DNA from: Pseudomonadota bacterium
GTDB taxonomy: Bacteria > Pseudomonadota > Gammaproteobacteria > Burkholderiales > Burkholderiaceae_C
Assembly: GCA_021816585.1 (NCBI GenBank)
Contig: JAKAXL010000028.1
Span: 1 to 34,988, forward strand
Length of the DNA: 34,988 nt
Direction: 5' to 3'
Positions 1-8,281 of this stretch are shown piece by piece (the stretch's first letter is position 1; every line of letters begins with the position of its first letter). Made by a program: the position numbers and the translations under genes. The notes below the pieces were generated by a model. That model had not been told where the DNA came from. It was given only the letters and a program-made list of their open reading frames with translations, and did no database searches.

Positions 1-82
1 CCATGTGCTTGAGCACCATTTCGCGCGCGAGGAGCAGGGGCTGTTCGTCGAAGTCCGCGAAGATCAGTGCCCGCCTGCCGGG

Positions 83-262
83 TCAGCGACGGTTTCGCGC
101 GGATTCCCGCCAAGCCCCGCGCAGGGTTCTGGCGGCGGCGACCATGTTGGCTAGCGCCGGAATGACCTCTTCCCACTGACGCGTCTTGAGACCGCAGTCC
201 GGATTCACCCATAACTGCGCGGCCGGCACGCGTGCGGCGGCCCTGCGCATCAGCTGGACGAT
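83..262 (-). pseudogene. metE: 3' fragment of metE (cobalamin-independent methionine synthase)
   Basis: Only the extreme C-terminus of a MetE protein is present, about 60 residues. It contains the family's C-terminal signature [12 protein letters not shown], followed by an [13 protein letters not shown] tail typical of MetE, and ends at a TGA at 83-85. MetE transfers a methyl group from methyltetrahydrofolate to homocysteine. Homology begins around codon IVQLM (about 262); the bases further upstream on the minus strand belong to the inverted repeat of the adjacent IS3 element. The N-terminal and catalytic parts are absent, so the fragment is not functional here. Bases 1-82 show no gene I can identify. 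Confidence 0.85.
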
Positions 263-263
263 C

Positions 264-289
264 AGAGGTGGCCCGGCAAAACTGAACAC
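264..289 (+). repeat. Left inverted repeat of IS copy 1
   Basis: It pairs with 1613-1638: AGAGGTGGC-C-CGG on the left against AGAGGTGGC-T-CGG on the right-end complement, then six unlike bases, then TGAACAC on both. The identical spacing of the two conserved blocks at each end argues that the whole stretch belongs to the element. Confidence 0.65.
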
Positions 290-351
290 GGCGATAAGTG
301 GGTAGGCTGCTCCCCTGGGCGATGAATTCGCCCGCCAGATCAGGAGCAGAC

Positions 352-663
352 ATGAGCAAGAGGACGCGCCGCAACCACTCGCCGGGGTTCAAGGCCAAAG
401 TGGCCTTGGCGGCGATGAAGGACGATAAGACGATCGCCGAGGTCGCCCAGCAGTTCGAAGTCCATCCCACGCAAGTCACCGAGTGGCGCCGGCAGCTGCT
501 GGAGCGCGCCGCCGACGTGTTCGGCTCGGGTGGTGCGCCGGCGGCCGCGGCACCCGGCGTGGACGTGAAGGTGCTGCACGCCAAGATCGGGCAGCAGGCG
601 CTGGAAATCGATTTTTTAAGCGGCGCGCTCACCAAGGCGGGACTGCTGAGCGCAAGCAAATGA
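352..663 (+). CDS. IS3-family transposase OrfA (HTH protein)
   Basis: This is a 103-residue helix-turn-helix protein. The HTH_Tnp_1 region runs from about residue 8 to 55 ([20 protein letters not shown], then [15 protein letters not shown]), followed by a leucine-zipper-like stretch ([16 protein letters not shown]). The start at ATG 352 is supported by an AGGAGC ribosome site at 342-347. The last codons contain a T TTT TTA heptamer in the right phase (612-618) for the programmed -1 frameshift that makes the OrfAB fusion transposase in this family. OrfA ends in an ATGA overlap with OrfB, so OrfB alone can also be translated by coupling. Confidence 0.92.
   Translation: MSKRTRRNHSPGFKAKVALAAMKDDKTIAEVAQQFEVHPTQVTEWRRQLLERAADVFGSGGAPAAAAPGVDVKVLHAKIGQQALEIDFLSGALTKAGLLSASK
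612..618 (+). promoter_or_regulatory. Programmed -1 frameshift heptamer (T TTT TTA) of IS copy 1
   Basis: The heptamer is in the zero frame of OrfA (codons GAT TTT TTA). A one-base backward slip enters the OrfB frame, giving ...[10 protein letters not shown]... and joining the two proteins. This is the standard IS3-family mechanism. Confidence 0.75.
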
Positions 664-1490
664 TCGACCGCGACCACAAGCTGCCGGTGAAACGCCAGGC
701 CCAGCTGCTCGACATCAGCCGGGGCACCGCGTACTACCGGCCCCGCCCGGTGAACGAGCGCGACCTGGCGCTGATGCGGCGCATCGACGAGCTGCACCTG
801 GAGCATCCGTTCGCCGGCAGCCGGCTGCTGTGCGGCCTGTTGCGCCGGGAGGGACACCGGGTCGGCCGCCTGCACGTGGGCACGCTGATGGCGCGCATGG
901 GGATCGAGGCGCTGTACAAGAAGCCCAATACCAGCCGCAAGCATCCTCGGCACCCGATCTACCCGTACCTGCTGCGCGGCTTGAAGATCGAGCGCGCCAA
1001 CCAGGTCTGGGCCATGGACATCACGTACATCCCGATGGCGCGCGGCTTCGTCTACCTGGCAGCTGTGCTGGACTGGCACAGCCGACGCGTGCTCGCGCAC
1101 CGCGTGTCGATCACCATGGAGGCTGACTTCTGCGTGGCTGCGCTGGAGGAGGCGATCGCCCGCCACGGCAAACCCGAGATCATGAACACCGATCAGGGCA
1201 GCCAGTTCAGCAGCCTGGAGTTCACCGACACGCTGCGCCACCACGGCATCGCCATCAGCATGGACGGCCGCGGCTGCTGGCGCGACAACGTGTTCGTCGA
1301 GCGACTGTGGAAGAGCATCAAGTACGAGGACGTCTACCTCAAGGCCTACGAGACGGTCAGCGCCGTGCGCGCCGGTCTGGCCGCCTACATCGACTTCTAC
1401 AACACACGCCGGCCGCACAGCGCCCACGGCGGCCGCACTCCCGAGGAGGCCTACTACGCTACCCTGCCGACATCCAGGCTGGCAGCCTGA
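660..1490 (+). CDS. IS3-family transposase OrfB (DDE catalytic part)
   Basis: This 276-residue protein has an HTH_21-like N-terminus ([19 protein letters not shown]) and an rve integrase core. The DDE triad is visible: D in [12 protein letters not shown] in [11 protein letters not shown], and E in [15 protein letters not shown], followed by the [20 protein letters not shown] terminus characteristic of IS3 transposases. The ATG at 660 overlaps the OrfA stop (ATGA). In vivo the active protein is expected to be the OrfAB frameshift product. The reading frame is intact, so the element may still be active. Confidence 0.93.
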   Translation: MIDRDHKLPVKRQAQLLDISRGTAYYRPRPVNERDLALMRRIDELHLEHPFAGSRLLCGLLRREGHRVGRLHVGTLMARMGIEALYKKPNTSRKHPRHPIYPYLLRGLKIERANQVWAMDITYIPMARGFVYLAAVLDWHSRRVLAHRVSITMEADFCVAALEEAIARHGKPEIMNTDQGSQFSSLEFTDTLRHHGIAISMDGRGCWRDNVFVERLWKSIKYEDVYLKAYETVSAVRAGLAAYIDFYNTRRPHSAHGGRTPEEAYYATLPTSRLAA

Positions 1491-1503
1491 GCCGCCCGAA
1501 CAC

Positions 1504-1560
1504 GGGTTACCCCCCGCGGCTTGCGTTCGTCGCAAGCGACGCCGCCGCCGGGGATAACCC
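1504..1560 (+). repeat. 57-nt nested hairpin in the 3' part of IS copy 1
   Basis: GGGTTA pairs with TAACCC at the base, CCCC with GGGG after a one-base bulge, GCGGC with GCCGC above, and TTGCG with CGCAA around a TTCGT loop. It lies between the transposase stop and the right inverted repeat. It could be a terminator protecting the flank, an RNA structure, or a strand-fold used in transposition; there is no T-run. Confidence 0.6.
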
Positions 1561-1612
1561 TGCACCACGGCACACGAACCCGCAGCCCATCCACTTAAGC
1601 AATTGCTGCCGC

Positions 1613-1638
1613 GTGTTCAAAGGAACCGAGCCACCTCT
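1613..1638 (-). repeat. Right inverted repeat of IS copy 1
   Basis: Partner of 264-289. It cuts into the Tat-signal gene fragment, whose reading frame stops inside the repeat at 1617-1619. Confidence 0.65.
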
Positions 1639-1781
1639 TTGCCTGCGCTAGCAGCGGATTGCGCATGCGCAGTGTCCATCCCGGTGCCTGCGACTGCCAC
1701 GGTCGCTGCAGTCGCACCGGCCGTCTTGAGGAGAAACGACCGTCGCCCTGCCTGCCCCCCGGACTTTGTGGGAATGCTCAT
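1639..1781 (-). pseudogene. 5' fragment of a Tat-exported protein gene
   Basis: An ATG at 1781 with a GAGG-type ribosome site opens a protein whose first 45 or so residues form a twin-arginine signal: RRSFLLKTAGATAATVAV and an AHA-type cleavage site near residue 39. The mature protein is cut after about eight residues by the IS3 element. Tat export implies a folded, probably cofactor-containing periplasmic enzyme, but nothing of the mature domain is left to say which. It is not the partner of the metE fragment on the other side of the IS. Confidence 0.6.
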
Positions 1782-2139
1782 AGCGGACCTCGCCTCGTCT
1801 TCGTTGGAACGTTTCAAGGTTAGGTCGCGCTACGCGTTGAAGAATTGACCTAGAACATCCGGAGGGCGACGCCTCGCCCGCTCATGTTAGGAATTGCAAC
1901 GCCCGCTGCTGCCGAGTGCTAGCGAAATCGACGCTGGGAACGTGGGCCAATGCCCATCCGGCGGAGACTCCGAGGTGATTGCATCGGATCGTAACGCCGT
2001 TGCTGGAAGGCAGAGGCATGGAAATCTGGCGCGCAGGGGGGAGGCGAATTAGTTGATTCGCAAGAGTCGCCCGCGGACTCCACTCCATGTCCAATTGCAC
2101 GAATCGAGGCATCCTTGGATGGAGGAACGCGGTGCGTAG
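1782..2139. other. Region without a supported gene
   Basis: This stretch should hold the upstream region of the truncated Tat gene and the 3' end of the aio operon. Small open frames exist, for instance one on the minus strand at 1882-2112, but they lack a ribosome site or recognisable family features. No clear terminator hairpin was found. Confidence 0.4.
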
Positions 2140-2889
2140 TCAATCTGCTGGTGCAGTCGACGAGCCTCGAACGTCTTCGCCTGGCAGCAACGGCTGACAC
2201 CGGCGCTCGGCAGATGTCGGCAACAGTTGACACGGCAGTTCGGGCGACGTACCAGGCCCGACGCCCAATGTGGCCGAACCTGCGCACGCGTGGCATGCCA
2301 GCATTGAAACGATCTCCCCGGGCGTCGGTCTCTGTCGCGCCGCCTTGGCCTTGGCTACCGTGCCGACAGCGATGAAGCACACGGCCTGCTCTGCCGACTC
2401 GATGGCAAACAACTCGCGCAGGGCATGGGAGTGCAGCGCTTGGCCACTCACAAGGCCAGCGCCGAAGCCTAGCGCATGCGCCGCAAGAAGCATGTTCTGC
2501 AGCGCGCAGCCCAGCGAGACGTAGCGCTCCACTGCCGGAATCTGCGTATGTACGTCCTCTAGGCGGACGATGGCCAATGCGAGAAACGGAGCCCGTCGCG
2601 CCTTGTCTCGCGCTTCCTGCAGTTGGGTCTGAGTGGCATCGGGATCGCGCTCCAGCAACGCACATGCAAAGGCTTCCCCGAGCTGTGATCGACCCTCGCA
2701 TCCGACTTGGACGAAGCGCCATGGAAGAATCCTTCCGTGGTCTGGCGCCTGGGCCGCGGCCTCGAACAAAGCTCGGACTTGCACCTCCGATGGCCCAGGG
2801 CTTGCGAGGCGCTTTGGTGAAGTCTGGCGCCGCAGGCGCATGAGTTCCAGGGTCGACTCCGTGGCCGACAGCACGCCATGGTGTTTCAT
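2140..2889 (-). CDS. Nitroreductase family protein, last gene of the aio operon
   Basis: This is a 249-residue FMN-dependent nitroreductase-like protein of the short YdjA type. Visible landmarks are the N-terminal RRQTSPKRL segment, AAQAPDHGRILPWRF (flavin-binding), the central YVSLGCALQNMLLAAHALGFGAGLVSG helix region, and FIAVGTVAKAKAARQRP. The ATG at 2889 has an AGAGGAG ribosome site. Family members usually end soon after the RPxP segment near residue 185; here about 60 low-complexity residues follow, so the original stop has probably been lost. A nitroreductase gene accompanies arsenite oxidase genes in several betaproteobacteria (called aoxC in Herminiimonas). Its substrate in arsenite oxidation is not established. 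Confidence 0.85.
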   Translation of the reverse strand: MKHHGVLSATESTLELMRLRRQTSPKRLASPGPSEVQVRALFEAAAQAPDHGRILPWRFVQVGCEGRSQLGEAFACALLERDPDATQTQLQEARDKARRAPFLALAIVRLEDVHTQIPAVERYVSLGCALQNMLLAAHALGFGAGLVSGQALHSHALRELFAIESAEQAVCFIAVGTVAKAKAARQRPTPGEIVSMLACHACAGSATLGVGPGTSPELPCQLLPTSAERRCQPLLPGEDVRGSSTAPAD

Positions 2890-2942
2890 CGGACTCCTCT
2901 GGTCGTGATCTGCTCCACGATGAACCACGTGAGAGCAGGGCG

Positions 2943-4235
2943 TCATACCAACCCCTCGAAGGCCAGGAAGCCCACGAGTTCCCCCGCCTCGACGCGCCCC
3001 CTTTCGGCTTCCAGCACGATGAGGCCGTCGGCTTCAGTCATGGAACGCAGGATTCCGGACCCCTGCCGCCCCGTCACGCGGACGCCCAGTTCGCCGCCTT
3101 GCAGCGATTCAAGCACGGCCCGCTGGAATTCCGTGCGGCCGGGGCGTTTGGCCAGGGGCTCGAGCGCCTTGACTCGCATGAGCGGAACAGGCCTGGCATG
3201 CGCCCCCATCATCCTCAACAATGCATCGCGGATGATCATGTAGAAGGCCACCATCGCCGCAACGGGGTTGCCTGGAAGCCCGAACACCGGAATCGAATCC
3301 GAGAATTTGCCATGGAGATGCCCGAAGGCCATCGGGCGTCCCGGGCGCATCGCGATGCGTCCGAAGGTCACCTTCCCGAGCCTCGCCAACGTATCGCGCA
3401 GATGGTCGGCTGCCCCACCTCCCACGCCGCCCGTCGTGATCACCACGTCGGCACAGTTGCAGGCGCTCGTCAGCGCGGCTTCCAGCGCAAGCGGATCATC
3501 GCGGACCAGGCCGAGATCCCTGCCCTCGCACCCGAGTCTTTCGAGCATGCTCCACAGCGAATGACGGTTGCTGTCGAAAATACAAGCTTCATCCGGCGTG
3601 TCTCCGATGCTTCGAAGCTCGTCGCCGGTGGACAAAAACGCAACGCGCAAGCGCGGTCGCACTGCGACGTCGGCCTGCCCCAATGAACCGATGAGCCCCA
3701 GGTCTGCGGGGCGAAGCACCTTTCCGGCCCGAAGAGCTGCCTGTCCGGTGCTCAGGTCCTCGCCGCGGCGCCGAACATTGTCGCTGCTTCGCGCGCAGAC
3801 GGCGTCGATGAACACTTGGTGGCCTTCGATACGGCATGCCTCGAGCGCGACCACGACGTCGCAGTCCCGAGGAATCGCGGCACCGGTCATGACTCGCACG
3901 CATCCATCACGCGGCACGGACAACGCCCACGGGTGTCCCGCAAGGCTCGTGCCGATGACTCGAAGCATGCCAACGCCATCCCGCAGCCCCTCGCTGGACA
4001 GCGCAAAGCCGTCCACGGCGGAATTCTCATACGCGGGCACGTCGATGGGTGCAATAACGTCCTCGGCAAGCACGCGCCCCAATGCTTGCCGAAGCGACAC
4101 GCGTTCGAAGCCACCAATCGGTCGCACGAAGCCAAGGATTGCCGCTCGTGCTTCCTCCACCGCGAGGTTGCGCTCGAACGGGGACTCCACCAAGGGCTCG
4201 ACAGCCGACGTCACAAGGTCTACTTGAGCATTCAT
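2943..4235 (-). CDS. moeA: Molybdopterin molybdenumtransferase MoeA
   Basis: This 430-residue MoeA inserts molybdate into adenylylated molybdopterin in the cytoplasm, making the cofactor for AioA. Landmarks are PAYENSAVDGFA at 67-78 (usual form PxxDNSAMDGYA), the MPT/molybdate-binding region with STGDEL at 202-207, TTGGVGGGAADH at 267-278 in place of the common SSGGVSVGxxD, and LPGNPVAA at 320-327. The ATG at 4235 overlaps the aioF stop by ATGA, showing translational coupling. Dedicated moeA copies are a known feature of aio operons, for instance in Agrobacterium. Start codons further upstream would run into aioF and lack homology. Confidence 0.93.
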   Translation of the reverse strand: MNAQVDLVTSAVEPLVESPFERNLAVEEARAAILGFVRPIGGFERVSLRQALGRVLAEDVIAPIDVPAYENSAVDGFALSSEGLRDGVGMLRVIGTSLAGHPWALSVPRDGCVRVMTGAAIPRDCDVVVALEACRIEGHQVFIDAVCARSSDNVRRRGEDLSTGQAALRAGKVLRPADLGLIGSLGQADVAVRPRLRVAFLSTGDELRSIGDTPDEACIFDSNRHSLWSMLERLGCEGRDLGLVRDDPLALEAALTSACNCADVVITTGGVGGGAADHLRDTLARLGKVTFGRIAMRPGRPMAFGHLHGKFSDSIPVFGLPGNPVAAMVAFYMIIRDALLRMMGAHARPVPLMRVKALEPLAKRPGRTEFQRAVLESLQGGELGVRVTGRQGSGILRSMTEADGLIVLEAERGRVEAGELVGFLAFEGLV

Positions 4236-4657
4236 CGCGACGCCCCTTTGGCGCGGCGATCTACCGCAGCCTGCTCTTCCACTTCGTCGAAATCCCACGC
4301 AACGTCGCACAAGCCCTCCAGCAAGGGCGATGGCTTGAGCGCATACACGACCTCCCGACCCCGACGTTCGCGTTGGAGTAAACCCCACTGCCACAACATC
4401 TTCAGTTGAGTGGAAGCGCAAGGCTGACTGATCCCGCAAGACTTGGCGACTTGACGCACAGCCAGGCCCCTGCAACGCAGCTGGCAGAGAATGGCCAGTC
4501 GTGTCGCGCACGACAGCACGGCGAACAACTGCGCAGCCGCGTCGTAGACCTGTTCCACCTCGTCGTCGAGCGGCAAAGTGGACTCTGACAGGCTCGTTGG
4601 CGAGGCTGCCGCTGGAGCCTGACGCGCGGCAAACCAGATGGAGGATTGATTTCCCAT
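4232..4657 (-). CDS. aioF: ArsR/SmtB-family regulator of the aio operon (AioF-like)
   Basis: This 141-residue winged-helix repressor-type protein carries the ArsR HTH at about residues 43-108 (LFAVLSCATRLAILCQL, recognition helix SQPCASTQLKML, wing RRGREVVYAL). The first 35 residues are a low-complexity extension. The canonical ArsR metal motif ELCVCDL is not present, but Cys50, Cys58, Cys62, Cys74 and Cys80 cluster in the HTH region, so an unusual As(III) site is possible. It lies between the cytochrome c and moeA genes, the same position as the ArsR/SmtB-type AioF described in Thiomonas. It probably adds an arsenite-responsive layer to AioSR control. The gene name rests on this synteny. Confidence 0.82.
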   Translation of the reverse strand: MGNQSSIWFAARQAPAAASPTSLSESTLPLDDEVEQVYDAAAQLFAVLSCATRLAILCQLRCRGLAVRQVAKSCGISQPCASTQLKMLWQWGLLQRERRGREVVYALKPSPLLEGLCDVAWDFDEVEEQAAVDRRAKGASR

Positions 4658-4731
4658 ACCCAGGGCTCCTTCTCATGTTGGCGGATCCTGGAGTCGGGTT
4701 GCCAGGCCACTGCCAAAGCCACGATCCATGC

Positions 4732-5043
4732 TTACTTGAGGCTGAGGATCCACGCGACGAGTTCCTTGGCCTGTGCCGGAGTGATATCGGTGTTCGGCGG
4801 CATCGGAATCTTGCCCCACGTGCCGACGTGTCCGTGAAGCACCGCGTTCACTAGCATCTTCTCCGCACCAGGCTTCCCGGCGTATTTGCGCGCAACCGAC
4901 TTGTAGGCGGGCCCGACCACCTTGGAATCCACGGAATGGCAGGCCAGGCAATTCTTGGCCTTGGCCAGGGCCAGCACGTCGGGAGAGGCCCAGGCCTGCA
5001 CGGCCCAGGACACGGCAAGAGTCAGCACGAGCGCCTTTTTCAT
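4732..5043 (-). CDS. Small periplasmic class I cytochrome c of the aio operon
   Basis: This 103-residue preprotein has a Sec signal (MKKALVLTLAVSWAVQAWA, cleavage near residue 19), a single CLACH haem site at 32-36 and an axial Met81 in the KIPMPP motif. It is a cytochrome c551/c552-type electron carrier. It most likely takes electrons from the AioB Rieske cluster to a terminal oxidase in the periplasm. The ATG at 5043 has an AAGGA ribosome site. It is about 145 bp downstream of aioA, and that gap contains two strong hairpins, so its expression may be tuned separately from aioBA. Confidence 0.93.
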   Translation of the reverse strand: MKKALVLTLAVSWAVQAWASPDVLALAKAKNCLACHSVDSKVVGPAYKSVARKYAGKPGAEKMLVNAVLHGHVGTWGKIPMPPNTDITPAQAKELVAWILSLK

Positions 5044-5093
5044 GATGAGGTTCCTTGATTCTTGGCCGGAGGCCCGCGCGGGCCTTCGGCCGC

Positions 5094-5118
5094 AAAAAGC
5101 CGGCTCCCGGGGGAGCCG
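5094..5118 (-). terminator. Possible Rho-independent (partial) terminator between aioA and the cytochrome c gene
   Basis: Read on the minus strand, a perfect 8-bp GC stem (5101-5118, CGGCTCCC with GGGAGCCG, two-base centre, so in practice six or seven pairs) is followed by GCTTTTTG. The position is just after the aioA stop. Because cytochrome c, aioF and moeA follow in the same direction, it would act as an attenuator rather than an operon end. Confidence 0.5.
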
Positions 5119-5150
5119 AAATGGAGGCCGCCGAGGAGTTGGCGACCCTC

Positions 5151-5174
5151 CCCCATGGCCGCTCGGCCATGGGG
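5151..5174. repeat. 10-bp perfect inverted repeat downstream of aioA
   Basis: CCCCATGGCC (5151-5160), a GCTC loop and GGCCATGGGG (5165-5174). There is no T-run next to it on the minus strand. It may stabilise the 3' end of the aioBA message or work together with the hairpin at 5101-5118. Confidence 0.6.
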
Positions 5175-5189
5175 AAACCTGGGGATGGA

Positions 5190-7715
5190 TCAGCCCGCGT
5201 ACAGGCGGCTCTTGGTGGACACCGTGCGCTGCCAGTCCGGCATCGAACCGATGCGCCGGATGTTGCCCCAGGAGCCCTTGTAGTAGGGCAGGAAGTGCAC
5301 GTCCGTGGCCGTGCTGGTGACCGAGCCCTGCACGCCCTTGGGCGCCCCGAACACCATGAACGTGGCGTGGGGCTTCAGCGAGGCCTCGGGATAGGCCATC
5401 GCGGTGGCGCTGCCATAGTCGTTGTAGACCTCGACGATGTCGGTGGGCTCGATGCCCATTTCCTTCATGTCGCCGGGGTTCATCTGGATGATGGCGATCG
5501 GATAGCGCTCGGTGATGAAGGGATCGAACTGGTTGTTGTACCAGGTCTGCCAGACCTCGTTGAGGCGTCCGTTGTTGATGAGGAACTTGTACCTGGCCTT
5601 CAGTTCGGCAGCGGGCTTGAGCATGCCCTGCCACTTGGCGGCGAAGACCTTGATTTTCCCGTTGGGCGTGTCGAACTTGTCCTCCGGATACAGCGACGGA
5701 GAGCCGATCAGCCGGTCCCCCTCGAGCTTGACGATGGGCAGCTGCACCCCGTTGTTGCCTGCCTTTCGCAACAGCTCGTAGTTGGCCAGATGGTCGGTCG
5801 GATAGCCCTCGGCATCGATCTTGGGTGCGCCGGGCTGCCCGACACGACGCCAGCCGTCGTTGAACGCGTCTTCCTCGGTCTTCCAGTCGAAGCCCGAGAA
5901 GCGCTCGACCATCTCCGAGTTGCCCTCTTTCTCGTACATGCCACGGACCGTGTTGGCGATGCGTGCCGCGATCAGGCAATCGGGAAGAGCCTCGCCCGGA
6001 GGGTCGATGAACTTTTCCGACAGGCGCATGCGGCGCTCGCCGTTCATCGAGGTCAGGTTCATCTCGCCCGGCAGCGCCCCCGGGAACAACACATGCGCCG
6101 CCTCGGCCAGCATGGTCGGATAGATGTTCATGGCCGCCACGAAAAGTCCCCCCTTGCCGGTGGCCTCGTAGACCACGTCGGCCATCTGCTCCGCGCTCGC
6201 CCCATGGGCCTTGGCCATCGCCTCGCGAACGATCTGGCTGCGGCGAATCACCGCGTCGCGCAAGGCCTGCGCATTGTTGGTGGTCTGGAAGGTGTCGCAG
6301 GCCCAGTACGTGACCATCCGCCCCTTGCCGGCGATCAGGTAGTCGTCGACCTCGATCAGCTTGTCGTGGGTCGGGATCGGAACGTCCGACGCCGGATAGC
6401 GGCTCTTCGGCGAGGGATAGGGTGGCCTGGCGTAGCCTTCCTGGTGCCCGCCCATGCGCACGAATCCGGTCCCGCGCCGGCTTCCCACGTTATGCGTCGC
6501 GGCGACGACCGCGCCGATCGCCTGCTCGGTGACGTAGTTGTTGTTGCCCCAGATGATGCCCTTCTCGAATGCGTGCATGGTGCGGGGCAGCTTGCTCGGA
6601 GCCTTCGGCTTGTACGACCACTCGGCGGCCTGACGAATCTGCGCCACGGGGATTCCGGTGATCCGGCTGCATTCGTCCAGCGACATGCTGTTGGCCTTGA
6701 CCGCATCGTCGAAGCCTTCGGTATGGTTGGCGATGAAGTCCTTGTCGATCCAGCCCTGGGAGACGATGTAGGTCAGCAGTCCGTTCCACAAGGCTCCGTC
6801 CGCCCCCGGGTTGATGGCCAGGTGCAGGACCTGGTCCCTAGCCACGCTTTCGCAGATGGAAACCGAAGGCGTGCGCCGGGGATCGACGAAGATGAACCTG
6901 CCCGCGCCGACCGCTTCGCCGGGGAACATCTGCTTCTTCTTGTCCACGGTCGCGCCTTGCAGATTCGGAAGCCAATGCGCGAGGAAGTAGTTGGTCTGGT
7001 TTTCGTAGGGGTTGTTGCCGATCGACCAGATCACGTCCGCGAGTTCGGCGTCTTCATAGCTGTTGTTCAGCTCGAAGATTCCCATGTCGCGATTGCCGAA
7101 GCATTCCGAGTTGTAGGCTGGGCGGTTGTGGATGCGGCAGGTGGGTGTCTGCACCGCGGTGAAGAAGAGCTTGCCGGTGCCCCAGGTGTTCTCGAAACCC
7201 CCGCCCGCTCCGCCGTGGTCGAACATGGTCACAGCGATGTCGTCGGGCCCGTCGTGGTCGAGGATCCTTTTCATCACGCCCGCGTAAAGCCGCGCGCCGT
7301 AGTCCCAGGAGGTGTCCAGCCATTGCCCGCCCTGGTAGACGCGCGGGTGCAGCAGGCGCTCGCGGGTGATGCCGTCGGCGTTGTAGAAGTAGGAAGCCAT
7401 CTTGCCTCCCCGCGTGGAGCTCAGCCCCTGGTTGACGATGCAGGCCTTGTCCGGGACGATCATGATGTTGTGGCGCTTGCCGGTCCGATCGCTCAGCACA
7501 TTGGTCATGGCCGGGGTCATGATGGTGGCGAACGGCGGCAGCTGCTTTCGAAAGTCCAGGCCCAGCGCGTTCTGGTGCGGTGCCCGGCCACCTTCACGGT
7601 CGGCGTCCCACTTGTAGACGTGGTAGCCGCAGCCGACGATGCAGTAGTGGCAGGTCAGATTGGTCTGGCTCGCGTCGGCGGGCGGCAGTGCGACGCGGTC
7701 GTTGAACTTCGACAT
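5190..7715 (-). CDS. aioA: Arsenite oxidase large subunit AioA (molybdopterin)
   Basis: This 841-residue molybdoenzyme of the DMSO-reductase family oxidises arsenite to arsenate in the periplasm. The N-terminal iron-sulfur motif is Cys22-x2-Cys25-x3-Cys29 with Ser100 where a fourth cysteine would be, the arsenite-oxidase pattern for a 3Fe-4S cluster. The arsenite-pocket residues known from the Alcaligenes faecalis enzyme (His195, Glu203, Arg419, His423) are matched here by His196, Glu204, Arg420 and His424. There is no signal peptide; export is expected by piggy-back on the Tat signal of AioB. The ATG at 7715 has a GAGGAGACA ribosome site and lies 29 bp after aioB. The length is normal and all functional residues seen are intact. 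Confidence 0.98.
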   Translation of the reverse strand: MSKFNDRVALPPADASQTNLTCHYCIVGCGYHVYKWDADREGGRAPHQNALGLDFRKQLPPFATIMTPAMTNVLSDRTGKRHNIMIVPDKACIVNQGLSSTRGGKMASYFYNADGITRERLLHPRVYQGGQWLDTSWDYGARLYAGVMKRILDHDGPDDIAVTMFDHGGAGGGFENTWGTGKLFFTAVQTPTCRIHNRPAYNSECFGNRDMGIFELNNSYEDAELADVIWSIGNNPYENQTNYFLAHWLPNLQGATVDKKKQMFPGEAVGAGRFIFVDPRRTPSVSICESVARDQVLHLAINPGADGALWNGLLTYIVSQGWIDKDFIANHTEGFDDAVKANSMSLDECSRITGIPVAQIRQAAEWSYKPKAPSKLPRTMHAFEKGIIWGNNNYVTEQAIGAVVAATHNVGSRRGTGFVRMGGHQEGYARPPYPSPKSRYPASDVPIPTHDKLIEVDDYLIAGKGRMVTYWACDTFQTTNNAQALRDAVIRRSQIVREAMAKAHGASAEQMADVVYEATGKGGLFVAAMNIYPTMLAEAAHVLFPGALPGEMNLTSMNGERRMRLSEKFIDPPGEALPDCLIAARIANTVRGMYEKEGNSEMVERFSGFDWKTEEDAFNDGWRRVGQPGAPKIDAEGYPTDHLANYELLRKAGNNGVQLPIVKLEGDRLIGSPSLYPEDKFDTPNGKIKVFAAKWQGMLKPAAELKARYKFLINNGRLNEVWQTWYNNQFDPFITERYPIAIIQMNPGDMKEMGIEPTDIVEVYNDYGSATAMAYPEASLKPHATFMVFGAPKGVQGSVTSTATDVHFLPYYKGSWGNIRRIGSMPDWQRTVSTKSRLYAG

Positions 7716-7744
7716 GGCGGTGTCTCCTCGATGGTCCGTTGCAG

Positions 7745-8281
7745 TTAAAGCACGTTGGCCTGGCGCCCGTAGATCAGTCCCGTGACTGCGACGGCGCGCA
7801 CGGTGTCGCTCGCCGCGTCGTACTCGAGCTGGATCTGGGGCAGATCCTCGGTCGCCTGGCCGCAGATCATCTGGCCGGACTTCTCCGGATCGAACATGCT
7901 GAAGTGGCATGGACACTTGAGCCGCTTGCTCTCGGGGTCGTAGCTCAGCGGACAGCCCATGTGCGTGCACAGGCTGCTGAACGCGACGATGTCGCCGTCC
8001 GGGCCGACGCCGCCGGCCACCCGGGCTCCGGTCTTGATCGCCATGCACGGCGAATCGGCGTCGGGATACTGAAACGTCACCGGGGAATCCACCCGCATGC
8101 CTGCCGCCTTGCCGACGACCCGGCGCGGATAGGGAAGGAGCGCCGCTCCGATGCCCTGCGGCGGATACGTGCCCTTGTCGCCGGCCAAGGCCGACGCGGC
8201 CGGCGTCAGCGCGGCTCCGGCGCCGGCGACACTCGAGCCGGCGACCTTCAGGAAAATGCGCCGAGAAACGTTCTCTGCCAT
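7745..8281 (-). CDS. aioB: Arsenite oxidase small subunit AioB (Rieske)
   Basis: This 178-residue Tat-exported Rieske protein has a signal with [10 protein letters not shown] followed by an alanine-rich hydrophobic core to about residue 34. The 2Fe-2S ligands are visible as Cys105-x-His107 (CTHMGC) and Cys123-x2-His126 (CPCHF). Cys110 and Cys125 are both present, so the loop disulfide that raises Rieske redox potential can form. It receives electrons from the 3Fe-4S cluster of AioA and passes them to the cytochrome c encoded downstream. It is the first gene of the operon, with a sigma-54 promoter about 70 bp upstream. Confidence 0.98.
   Translation of the reverse strand: MAENVSRRIFLKVAGSSVAGAGAALTPAASALAGDKGTYPPQGIGAALLPYPRRVVGKAAGMRVDSPVTFQYPDADSPCMAIKTGARVAGGVGPDGDIVAFSSLCTHMGCPLSYDPESKRLKCPCHFSMFDPEKSGQMICGQATEDLPQIQLEYDAASDTVRAVAVTGLIYGRQANVL

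Larger units (their letters stand above)
264..1638 (+). mobile_element. IS3-family insertion sequence (IS copy 1)
   Basis: The two transposase frames are bracketed by imperfect inverted repeats at 264-289 and 1613-1638. They share AGAGGTGGC, CGG and the inner TGAACAC, about 19 of 26 positions. A second, inner repeat pair lies at 294-310 and 1582-1598 (14 of 17). No target-site duplication is seen with any reasonable boundary (ATC before, TTG after), and the flanking genes are unrelated. This suggests that a deletion or rearrangement accompanied or followed insertion. The exact ends are uncertain by a few bases; TG/CA ends at 269 and 1633 are also possible. Confidence 0.8.

Noticed and set aside
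1504..1560. Integron attC-like site
   Set aside because: The outer arms resemble GTTA...TAAC but do not fit the GTTRRRY/RYYYAAC core sites, and no integrase or cassette array is present.
1882..2112. Small minus-strand frame (MPRFVQLDMEW...)
   Set aside because: No ribosome site, no family features, and it lies in the rearranged segment between the nitroreductase and the Tat fragment.
5055..7748. Very long open frame (897 codons) on the plus strand
   Set aside because: It lies entirely antisense to aioA and shows only the valine/histidine/arginine-rich bias produced by GC-rich antisense frames; no family features.
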